A stretch of DNA of 29,752 nucleotides from a virus: the IMG/VR virus record IMGVR_UViG_3300017917_004134, positions 1 through 29,752 of that record, one strand, 5' to 3'. The notes beneath the pieces are model-generated. The model saw nothing but the letters and a program-made list of their open reading frames with translations, made no database searches and was not told the origin of the DNA. Both the position numbers and the translations under genes were made by a program. Below are positions 1-6,241 of this stretch, piece by piece; position 1 is the first letter of the stretch, and every line of letters starts with the position of its first letter.

Positions 1-342
1 GCAAGATATGATTTTAAAATACATTCTCATAGATTGTATAACGAAATGAATACGTTTGTTTATATAAATGGAAGACCGGATCACCAAAAAGGTCATCATG
101 ATGACTGCATTATGGGTATTTCCATGGCAATATATGTGGCGGAAAAATCATTCCAATCTTTAACTAAAGTTGCGAATCATACAAAAGCTATGATAAACTC
201 ATGGGCGACAACAATTAATGAAAATAAAAATACTTCTGATTATTTTAATCCATTAGTTCCTCAAATGGGAAGACAATCACCAATAAACCAAGGCCCAACA
301 AAATCAGATTATCAAAAATATGGGTGGTTATTTGGACGATGA
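1..342 (+). CDS. terL: Terminase large subunit, C-terminal fragment (5' end outside window)
   Basis: The frame is open from base 1, so this is the 3' end of a longer gene, and the TTG at 34 is not its start. The visible 113 residues match the end of the nuclease half of a T4 gp17-type packaging motor, which cuts concatemeric DNA and pumps it through the portal. The key motif is GHHDDCIMGISMA at about residues 32-44 of the visible part. The paired acids of HDD are the late metal-binding position of the RNase H-like terminase nuclease. The upstream RLYNEMNTFVYING segment also fits the family. The last 50 residues are polar and low in conservation, as is usual for the tail that contacts the portal. 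The portal gene follows after 39 bases, the expected T4-like neighbour. The ATPase half cannot be judged. Confidence 0.88.
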   Translation, partial: ARYDFKIHSHRLYNEMNTFVYINGRPDHQKGHHDDCIMGISMAIYVAEKSFQSLTKVANHTKAMINSWATTINENKNTSDYFNPLVPQMGRQSPINQGPTKSDYQKYGWLFGR

Positions 343-346
343 TAAC

Positions 347-354
347 TATTTATA
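347..354 (+). promoter_or_regulatory. TATTTATA element upstream of portal gene
   Basis: The sequence TATTTATATTAT starts at 347, directly after the terminase stop and 27 bases before the portal ATG. The same 12-mer occurs before the scaffold gene (4767) and the gene at 9481. Bases 351-368 form a perfect 8-bp inverted repeat around TG (TATATTAT/ATAATATA). It probably belongs to a phage promoter family; that role is inferred from position and recurrence. Confidence 0.5.
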
Positions 355-381
355 TTATTGATAATATAAGTAAAATTAACT

Positions 382-2241
382 ATGGATCAAAATAATATGA
401 CGGTATGGCAAAGGTTATCCAAAACATTTGGACCCAACTCTTTGCTCAATCAAGATTATCCAACATTTAAGTTTGATAAGAAAGAACTTTTAAGAACTAA
501 AAGTAGAGAAGAATACGAGAAAGAAAAACTACAAGCGCAACAAACGTTTTATTTAACAAACCAATGGGCAAAGGTAGAAAATAATTTATATTCTCAAGCG
601 ATCTACTATGAGCCAACAAGATTATCCGCACAATATGATTATGAGAGTATGGAATATACTCCGGAAATTTCAGCGGCATTGGATATCTATGCGGAAGAAT
701 CTACTACAACAAATGAAGATGGTTATATTTTACAAATATATTCAGAATCAAAAAGAATTAAAAGCGTTTTAGCTGATTTATTTAATAATTCATTAGATAT
801 AAATACAAATCTACCAATGTGGACTCGAAATACCTGCAAGTATGGTGATAATTTCGTTTATTTGAAATTAGATCCTGAAAAAGGTATTGTCGGCTGCCAA
901 CAATTACCAACGATAGAAATTGAAAGACATGAAGTAGGTGTATCTCAAAAAATTTCAGTTGATATTACCCAAGAATTGGATGCCAATAAAAAAGCATTAC
1001 ATTTTACTTGGAAAAATAAAAATATGGAATTTCAATCGTGGGAGATCGCCCACTTTAGACTATTAGGTGACGATAGAAAATTACCTTATGGTACATCCAT
1101 GCTAGAGAAAGCAAGAAGAATTTGGAAGCAATTACTTCTTTCAGAAGACGCAATGTTAATTTATCGTACTTCAAGAGCACCAGAAAGAAGAATGTTTAAA
1201 GTGTTTGTTGGAAACATGGACGATGATGATGTTGAGGCATATGTACAGCGTGTTGCAAATAAATTTAAAAGAGAACAAATTGTTGATAGTAATACCGGTA
1301 ATGTGGATATGAGATTTAATCAAATGGCTGTAGATCAAGATTATTTCATTCCTGTTAGAGACCCGGCAGCACCGGATCCAATTACAACTCTACCGGGCGC
1401 AACAAATCTATCAGAAATTGCGGACATAGAATATATTCAGAAAAAATTATTAACCGCTCTTCGCGTACCAAAAGCGTTTTTAGGGTTTGAAGAAGTTGTT
1501 GGTGATGGAAAGAATTTATCATTACAAGATATTCGTTTCGCTCGCACCATCAATAGAATTCAAAAAAGTATGATCCAAGAATTAAATAAAATTGCGATCG
1601 TGCATTTATTTTTACTTGGATTTGAAGATGAACTATCAAATTTCACTTTAGGTTTAACTAACCCTTCAACACAAGCAGATCTATTGAAGATTGATGTTTG
1701 GAAAGAGAAAGTTTTATTGTATAAAGATTTGGTTGCAGATCCAGGAAACGGTATTCAAGCAACTTCATCGACATGGGCTAAAAAACATATTTTTGGATGG
1801 TCAGACGAGGAGGTTCGTTTGGATTTACAACAACAAAGAATCGAAAGAGCTGTTGGTGAGGAATTAAAAGCTACACCGACCGTAATTACTAAAACAGGAT
1901 TATTCGATACTATCGATAAACTTTATGGAAATACTTCGGGCGCGACGCAAGTTGCTGCAGCAAATGCTGCGGGAGAGGAAACATCTCCAACACCGTCAAT
2001 GCCGTCATTTGGTTCTGAATTAGGCGGAGGTGAAGCCGGTGCTCCGCCGCCGGCAGAGACTGAAGGAGCCGCTGCGCCACCTACAGGAGAACCTGAATTA
2101 GCTCCGGAATCCAAGAAAAAAGACATGAACATTTTACTCGAAAATAATTGGATTGACGGCGCAAGAATAATAGATTTAGGTGCTGCACAAGATTCTTTAG
2201 GTGAAATTTCAAAAGAATTGGATAAGTTATTAAATTCGTAA
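382..2241 (+). CDS. 20: Portal protein (T4 gp20-like)
   Basis: This 619-residue protein is taken to be the dodecameric portal at the unique head vertex, which starts prohead assembly, is the DNA channel and docks the terminase and neck. Support comes from its position just after the terminase, its size (T4 gp20 is 524 residues) and family-like segments: an N-terminal part with YTPEISAALDIYAEES (about residues 92-107), a core with WEIAHFRLLGDDRKLPYG (about 220-240), and DIEYIQKKLLTALRVPKAFLG (about 350-370), the usual portal stem/crown region. Residues about 515-577 are a Pro/Ala/Gly/Glu-rich linker. A conserved-looking tail of about 40 residues follows, ending in ISKELDKLLNS. The linker DNA (about 1930-2110) is much richer in GC than its surroundings. 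The ATG has no Shine-Dalgarno sequence but an A-rich leader. Confidence 0.9.
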   Translation: MDQNNMTVWQRLSKTFGPNSLLNQDYPTFKFDKKELLRTKSREEYEKEKLQAQQTFYLTNQWAKVENNLYSQAIYYEPTRLSAQYDYESMEYTPEISAALDIYAEESTTTNEDGYILQIYSESKRIKSVLADLFNNSLDINTNLPMWTRNTCKYGDNFVYLKLDPEKGIVGCQQLPTIEIERHEVGVSQKISVDITQELDANKKALHFTWKNKNMEFQSWEIAHFRLLGDDRKLPYGTSMLEKARRIWKQLLLSEDAMLIYRTSRAPERRMFKVFVGNMDDDDVEAYVQRVANKFKREQIVDSNTGNVDMRFNQMAVDQDYFIPVRDPAAPDPITTLPGATNLSEIADIEYIQKKLLTALRVPKAFLGFEEVVGDGKNLSLQDIRFARTINRIQKSMIQELNKIAIVHLFLLGFEDELSNFTLGLTNPSTQADLLKIDVWKEKVLLYKDLVADPGNGIQATSSTWAKKHIFGWSDEEVRLDLQQQRIERAVGEELKATPTVITKTGLFDTIDKLYGNTSGATQVAAANAAGEETSPTPSMPSFGSELGGGEAGAPPPAETEGAAAPPTGEPELAPESKKKDMNILLENNWIDGARIIDLGAAQDSLGEISKELDKLLNS

Positions 2242-2249
2242 TATTTATA
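2242..2249 (+). promoter_or_regulatory. TATTTATA element upstream of the 232-aa gene
   Basis: TATTTATATT begins at the last bases of the portal stop codon and ends 16 bases before the ATG at 2266. It is one of the repeated gene-start elements of this window. A promoter role is inferred. Confidence 0.45.
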
Positions 2250-2265
2250 TTGAAAACAACATAAG

Positions 2266-2964
2266 ATGACTTTCGGAACATTAAAATCAATAATTGAGCA
2301 AAATTTACTTGAATCTTACAAAGATGAAAAAGATTTCAAGAAATCATTAAGAGAATTTAAACATAACGTATTAAACGATAAATCAATATCGAAGATATAC
2401 GACATATACGATCAATTAAGCACACCTCAAGGGCTAACCGAAGAAGATGCTAAAGATTTTTTATATGAGGGAGTTAATCTTATTCAAAAACTTTTACCAA
2501 CAGTAAAGTTACCAAAAACACTATCAGAAAATATAAAAAACAAATATTCTGATATAGATACGCTTGTTAGTATTTCAAAAACTAATCTATTGGAAAGAGT
2601 GGGCGCCAAAAAAAATATTATTTCAATATTAACCATGAAAAACAATTCAGTTAATGAGTCTATTAATATTCCAATTAAATCGATGGTTAAAATTGCTAAT
2701 CAAACATTGAGATCTTATATTGAAAATCTTGATGAAACTACCAAGAAAGAATTTTATCAAATTGTTTCCGAAGATACGGCTGTTTTAGAAAATAAATTTG
2801 AAAAAATTCGTGAGAGTGCTATTACAAAACTCAATACAATTTTAGAGAATGAAAGTGAATCCGAAGTAAAAGTTAAAATTATTGAAACAATTGAAAAACT
2901 TAAAGATGAAAAATTTGATCAAATGAACTTTTTGAGATTAAAAAATCTTGAACAATCAATTTAA
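2266..2964 (+). CDS. Unknown 232-aa helical protein in the gp67/gp68 (prohead core) position
   Basis: I do not recognise the family. The protein is almost wholly predicted helix, rich in Lys, Glu, Ile and Asn, with no cysteines and no membrane segment. The N-terminus (MTFGTLKSIIEQNLLESYKD) resembles in style the short amphipathic head-targeting leaders of T4 internal proteins, and it has (I/L)-x-E sites (IIE, LLE) that a gp21-type protease could cut. In T4 the genes between portal and protease (67 and 68) encode prohead core proteins, so a core or internal head role is possible, but this rests on position only. It starts 24 bases after the portal stop. Its 3' end converges on the bS21 gene, with a 9-base overlap of the two coding ends. 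Confidence 0.75.
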   Translation: MTFGTLKSIIEQNLLESYKDEKDFKKSLREFKHNVLNDKSISKIYDIYDQLSTPQGLTEEDAKDFLYEGVNLIQKLLPTVKLPKTLSENIKNKYSDIDTLVSISKTNLLERVGAKKNIISILTMKNNSVNESINIPIKSMVKIANQTLRSYIENLDETTKKEFYQIVSEDTAVLENKFEKIRESAITKLNTILENESESEVKVKIIETIEKLKDEKFDQMNFLRLKNLEQSI

Positions 2965-3141
2965 TCTTTTCTTTTGGGTATAAATTGCTTTTAATTTTTC
3001 TTTACGTTTTTGAATAGATTTCTTAACAAATTCTTTTTTCTCAAATAGAGTTTGAGTTTGTTTAGTTTTAATTACTTTAGATTTTAAAGTCTTTAATGCT
3101 TTATCTATGTTTTCGTTGTTTTTAATTTCAATGATTATCAT
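2956..3141 (-). CDS. rpsU: Ribosomal protein bS21 (phage-encoded)
   Basis: This 61-residue, strongly basic protein matches bS21 of the small ribosomal subunit. MIIIEIKNNENIDKALKTLK aligns with the bS21 start (hydrophobic strand, then ENI(D/E)(R/K)ALK), followed by a Lys-rich helix and the ending KAIYTQKKRLN. Length and ending are of the Bacteroidota type. Tyr54 sits where, in Flavobacterium ribosomes, an aromatic residue of bS21 helps hold the 16S anti-Shine-Dalgarno tail (recalled family knowledge). The ATG at 3141 was chosen over a TTG at 3180 because homology begins at MIII. No Shine-Dalgarno sequence precedes it. It lies antisense within the head operon, divergent from the next gene. It probably joins or replaces host bS21 in ribosomes during infection to alter mRNA choice; the effect is inferred. 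Confidence 0.85.
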   Translation of the reverse strand: MIIIEIKNNENIDKALKTLKSKVIKTKQTQTLFEKKEFVKKSIQKRKEKLKAIYTQKKRLN

Positions 3142-3173
3142 ATAATACAAATATCTTGTTTTTATTAAAAATT

Positions 3174-3202
3174 TTGACAAGTGAAGTAAATTATGCTATA
3201 TT
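3174..3202 (+). promoter_or_regulatory. Strong vegetative-type promoter for the 143-aa gene
   Basis: TTGACA (3174-3179), a 17-base spacer and TATATT (3197-3202) form a near-perfect sigma70-type promoter. The same bases also fit the Bacteroidota layout (TTG, about 20 bases, TATATTTT). Transcription would start near 3209, 30 bases before the ATG at 3239. On the other strand the -35 region reads TTGTCA, pointing toward bS21, so the two divergent genes may share this control site. Confidence 0.6.
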
Positions 3203-3238
3203 TTTCTCATAAAATAAACATTTTCACAATGAAATTTA

Positions 3239-3670
3239 ATGAAGAAAGGAAAAAGCATAAAATTAAACCTTTACAGTCCTGTTAAATCAACTTACGGAAC
3301 AGTCGATTCTAAAAATTTAAAATCCATTTACATAAATATTCAATCATGGGTGTCACCTAAAAATGAACATGATAATTGGAACAGAGTTGTGTGTAATTTA
3401 ACAAGAGAAATCAAACATTCTGTTTTTAACTCAATAAACACCGATATTTTTAAAGACAAAAGTATTGTTGATTTAGATTTAAGATCTAGCGGCCTCAATC
3501 ACGGCAAAAAATCATTTTTTAATTTAGAAGTTAATTTATTTTCAAATAATGAATTAGATTTTAAATCAGAGGAGATTAAAGACAACGTTAAAAATATCAT
3601 TAAAAACATTTATAAAACTAATATTATTGAAAATAAGTATTTTGATTTTTCAAGTTCAAAAAAAGATTAA
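3239..3670 (+). CDS. Conserved-looking phage protein, 143 aa, function unknown
   Basis: I do not assign a function. The protein is a mixed alpha/beta, soluble, Asn/Lys-rich chain with one cysteine. A central block, SIYINIQSWVSPKNEHDNWN followed by a stretch ending SIVDLDLRSSGLNHGKKSFF, has the alternating strand pattern of a compact conserved domain and reads like a family of its own. It has its own strong promoter (3174-3202) and is divergent from bS21, so it may be expressed separately from, and perhaps earlier than, the head genes around it. A second ATG at 3229 is in another frame and opens only a very short peptide, so it is not the start. Confidence 0.75.
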   Translation: MKKGKSIKLNLYSPVKSTYGTVDSKNLKSIYINIQSWVSPKNEHDNWNRVVCNLTREIKHSVFNSINTDIFKDKSIVDLDLRSSGLNHGKKSFFNLEVNLFSNNELDFKSEEIKDNVKNIIKNIYKTNIIENKYFDFSSSKKD

Positions 3671-3694
3671 TTAGATTAAAGTTATCTAACTGTA

Positions 3695-3702
3695 TATTTA
3701 TT
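3695..3702 (+). promoter_or_regulatory. TATTTATT element upstream of prohead protease
   Basis: TATATTTATT lies 12 bases before the protease ATG and is preceded at 3683-3692 by TATCTAACTG. The reverse complement of that 10-mer (CAGTTAGATA) precedes the element before the scaffold gene at 4756-4765. This is a member of the repeated gene-start element; its function is inferred. Confidence 0.45.
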
Positions 3703-3714
3703 CTAAAAGAATAG

Positions 3715-4431
3715 ATGAAAAATTTAAGAATATTAGAAGCAAATGAAATTGGTCACGGGATCCTAATTGAAATGGATGCTGGATGGATTTCACCTAAAGA
3801 CAAATTTAATGAAAATGTATTAAGAGAAGCGAAGGAGATGGATTATAGAAATCCGTTTGAATTTTATGCCGTCCTTCAAAAATATAATACACCAAATAGA
3901 AACGGTAGATTTTATCCTGAAAGAATTTTAAAAAGAGAAGCAGATAACTATAAAAAAGCAATTGCTAAAGGATTATCAACTTCAGAGCTTAACCATCCTG
4001 AATCATCATTGATTGATTTGGATAGAGTTTCTCACCTTATTACTGATATATGGTGGGATGGAATTATCTTAATGGGTAAATTAAAGTTATTAACTTCGCC
4101 CGGGTTTCATGAAAGAGGCATTGTTTCAACCAAAGGCGATCAAGCAGCTAATTTAATGAGACAGGGTGTTACACTAGGAATATCATCTCGTGGTGTAGGG
4201 TCACTTAAAAAAGTTGGTGAAAGAAATGAAGTACAAGATGATTTTGAATTAATTTGTTTTGATTTAGTTTCATCACCATCAACTCCCGGAGCGTATTTAT
4301 TTTCAAATGCTGACGATCGTAGTAAATATGAAGAAAATTTAGATGAAGAAAAAAAATACAAAGAAAATAATCCACACGTCGAAAAATCAGTTGACTTAAT
4401 GAGGAAATTAACCGATTTTTTAGGAAAATAA
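3715..4431 (+). CDS. 21: Prohead core maturation protease (T4 gp21-like)
   Basis: This 238-residue protein fits the herpes/T4-type serine protease fold (peptidase family S80/U9) that sits inside the prohead and cuts capsid, scaffold and internal proteins after (I/L)-x-E. Visible marks are NTPNRNGRFYPERIL (about 58-72), the catalytic His in ELNHPE (His94), the nucleophile in GISSRG (Ser157 or Ser158), and ELICFDLVSSPSTPGA (about 178-193), typical of the family end. Its place between the portal and the scaffold/major capsid genes is the T4 order. The start ATG lies 12 bases after a TATTTATT element. The stop is 4 bases before the next gene, so the two are co-transcribed. Confidence 0.9.
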   Translation: MKNLRILEANEIGHGILIEMDAGWISPKDKFNENVLREAKEMDYRNPFEFYAVLQKYNTPNRNGRFYPERILKREADNYKKAIAKGLSTSELNHPESSLIDLDRVSHLITDIWWDGIILMGKLKLLTSPGFHERGIVSTKGDQAANLMRQGVTLGISSRGVGSLKKVGERNEVQDDFELICFDLVSSPSTPGAYLFSNADDRSKYEENLDEEKKYKENNPHVEKSVDLMRKLTDFLGK

Positions 4432-4435
4432 TTAT

Positions 4436-4648
4436 ATGGACGAAAAATATTTTGTTGCAAAAATTCAGTACGATTTACCTGATGAGAATTCCGGAAAAAT
4501 TAAAAAAATTAGGGAAGAAAAACTTGTTAAGGGCTATTCGGTAACAGATGTGGAAGCTAAAGTCACATCAAAATACGAGGGATTCACACATGATTGGAGA
4601 ATTACCTCGGTATCGGAAAGTAAAATTGATGAAGTAATTGAAGAATAA
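4436..4648 (+). CDS. Small DUF4494-like protein, 70 aa
   Basis: The 70-residue acidic protein begins YFVAKIQYDLPDE and continues with a strand-helix-strand pattern (EEKLVKGYSVTDVEAKVTSK, then WRITSVSESKIDEVIEE). This spacing recalls DUF4494, a small family common in Bacteroidota and their phages, whose members have a basic or aromatic N-terminal strand and a helix with 'S.TEAEA'-type spacing. The match is from memory and only moderate. No catalytic residues are visible. The ATG is 4 bases after the protease stop, and a strong terminator begins at its stop codon, so it is the last gene of the first head transcript. Confidence 0.7.
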   Translation: MDEKYFVAKIQYDLPDENSGKIKKIREEKLVKGYSVTDVEAKVTSKYEGFTHDWRITSVSESKIDEVIEE

Positions 4649-4670
4649 GTGGTCTATGACCACTTTTTTT
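4647..4670 (+). terminator. Rho-independent terminator after the first head operon
   Basis: The stem AAGTGGTC/GACCACTT (4647-4654 and 4658-4665) has a 3-base loop and runs into a T-tract to 4670. It overlaps the stop codon of the preceding gene. Confidence 0.85.
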
Positions 4671-4681
4671 ATTTTATAACA

Positions 4682-4774
4682 TATTTATAATGTAGAACGA
4701 TTGAATGTCATTTATAAAAAAATGACATTTTGTCTATCTATAACTAACTTTTTTTCAGTTAGATAGTATTTATA
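4682..4774 (+). promoter_or_regulatory. Scaffold leader: two TATTTATA elements and inverted repeats
   Basis: The gene-free stretch before the scaffold holds TATTTATA at 4682-4689 and TATTTATATTAT at 4767-4778, the latter 20 bases before the ATG. Between them is a perfect 10-bp hairpin (AATGTCATTT 4704-4713 with AAATGACATT 4720-4729, then TTTTG), which could be a second terminator. An imperfect hairpin follows (CTATCTA.. 4734 with GTTAGATAG 4758-4766). The layout suggests termination or attenuation followed by a fresh promoter for the highly needed scaffold and capsid genes. Promoter function is inferred. Confidence 0.5.
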
Positions 4775-4794
4775 TTATAAAATAATAATTTTTC

Positions 4795-6210
4795 ATGCAA
4801 GAAAAAAACAAATTAGTTGAAGAGGCACTTATTCAAATGAAACAAGTTGAAGAAGCTATTGCCGAAAACGCAAAAGGAATACTTGCTTCTACTATGAAGG
4901 AAGAAATCAATCAGTTAGTAAAAGAATCTCTTTCAGAGCAAGACGATGAAGATGAGGTTGATTTAGACGCAGATATTGATGCTGACACAGACATGGATAC
5001 AGATGATGTAGATTTGGATGTTGATGTTGATTTAGATGCAGATAATTTGGATGATATGGATGATGAAGATTCGGATGATTCTGAATTAGATTTTGATATG
5101 GATTCTGAAGAAGAAACTCCAATTGATTTAACCGGTGCTTCTGACGAAGAAATTCTTCGAGTGTTTAAAGCTATGGGTGAAGAAGACGGAATTATTATCA
5201 GTAAAGATAATAATGAAGTTCATCTTAAAGACAACGATGCTGATGTTGAGTATCTTGTTAAGCTTGGCGAATCTGAAGAAGAGTATGATTTAGACGAAGA
5301 AATGTACGAAGCGGAAGATGATCAGACAACTAAAATTATTAATAGTATTTTTGGTAAAGAAAATGAAGGATCATATTCTGAGGAAGACGAAGAGGTTATG
5401 TATGAAATCGAATTTGACGAACAAGAAGAAGATCTTGACGAACAAGAAGAAGATCTTGACGAAGAAGAAGAAACAGAAAATTTGGAGGAATCTCGTAAAT
5501 CAAAGTCTCTTAAAGGGAAATCAAAAATAAAACCTAAAGGTGTTGGAATTGGTAGCGGTCCTAAATTCGCATACAAAAAAACTTCCGGAGGCTTCAAAGA
5601 AGAAAAGAAAGAAGGTCCAAAAAGTGTGGGAACTGGTAAAGCTAAATTCGAATACAAGAAAGGTGCAAATATTGAAGGCAAATCTAAAGTTGTTAAGAAG
5701 GCAGAAACTAAAGAAGCTGCAAGAACTTTAGGAAATGGTTCTGATTTTAGAAAGGGCGGATTACCAAAATCTAGAGCTCATTCTAAATTTAATACCGCAA
5801 TAAAAAATGAATCTGTTAATTCTGAAGTTTCTTTATTAAGAGAAAAGAATGATGAATATAGAAAAGCATTAAATGTTTTCAGAGAAAAACTTAATGAAGT
5901 TGCTATTTTCAATTCCAACCTAGCTTACGCTACTAGATTATTCACAGAACACTCAACAACTAAAAAAGAAAAAATTAACATTCTTAGAAGATTTGATGAG
6001 GTCGCTACATTAAAAGAATCAAAATCTCTTTATAAGTCTATAAAAGATGAATTATCTAAAACTTCAAGCACAGAATCAATCAATGAATCAGTAAAAACTA
6101 AATTAAATAAAACAGTTTCAACAGGTTCATCAACTACTTTAATTGAATCAAAAACTTATGAAAATCCTCAATTCTTAAGAATGAAAGATTTAATGAGTAA
6201 ATTAAAGTAA
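4795..6210 (+). CDS. Prohead scaffold (core) protein, T4 gp22 position
   Basis: This 471-residue protein lies directly before the major capsid gene and after the protease, the position of the internal scaffold on which the capsid assembles and which is later degraded. It has four blocks: an N-terminal helical part (1-55); an extremely acidic Asp/Glu region (about 56-235) with runs such as DLDADIDADTDMDTDD; a basic Gly/Lys region (about 236-320) with the imperfect repeat GPKFAYKK/KAKFEYKK; and a C-terminal coiled-coil part (about 345-471) with LREKNDEYRKALNVFREKL and ILRRFDEVATLKES. The coiled-coil end looks most conserved. Many (I/L)-x-E sites would allow digestion by the protease. Unlike compact T4 gp22 it is long and strongly charge-segregated. 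Confidence 0.78.
   Translation: MQEKNKLVEEALIQMKQVEEAIAENAKGILASTMKEEINQLVKESLSEQDDEDEVDLDADIDADTDMDTDDVDLDVDVDLDADNLDDMDDEDSDDSELDFDMDSEEETPIDLTGASDEEILRVFKAMGEEDGIIISKDNNEVHLKDNDADVEYLVKLGESEEEYDLDEEMYEAEDDQTTKIINSIFGKENEGSYSEEDEEVMYEIEFDEQEEDLDEQEEDLDEEEETENLEESRKSKSLKGKSKIKPKGVGIGSGPKFAYKKTSGGFKEEKKEGPKSVGTGKAKFEYKKGANIEGKSKVVKKAETKEAARTLGNGSDFRKGGLPKSRAHSKFNTAIKNESVNSEVSLLREKNDEYRKALNVFREKLNEVAIFNSNLAYATRLFTEHSTTKKEKINILRRFDEVATLKESKSLYKSIKDELSKTSSTESINESVKTKLNKTVSTGSSTTLIESKTYENPQFLRMKDLMSKLK
5416..5457 (+). repeat. 21-bp tandem repeat in scaffold gene
   Basis: Two identical 21-base units (5416-5436 and 5437-5457), each encoding DEQEEDL, are followed by a degenerate third unit (DEEEE). 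The repeat is in frame and lengthens the acidic region, suggesting recent slippage. Confidence 0.85.
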
Positions 6211-6241
6211 AAAAATAAATTAAAACAAAACAATACTAAAA

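Noticed and set aside
1923-2290. Minus-strand open frames opposite the portal linker
   Set aside because: They are shadows of the GC-rich Pro/Ala coding stretch, with low-complexity products and no start context.
3142-3180. Longer bS21 start at the TTG at 3180
   Set aside because: The added 13 residues have no match to bS21, while homology begins exactly at the ATG at 3141.
5322-5681. Minus-strand Ser/Pro-rich frame opposite the scaffold gene
   Set aside because: It mirrors GAA/AAA-rich scaffold codons; the Ser runs are the antisense of Glu codons.
5318-5731. Plus-strand basic open frames overlapping the scaffold in another frame
   Set aside because: They arise from the Asp/Glu-codon repeats and have no leader or recognisable protein.
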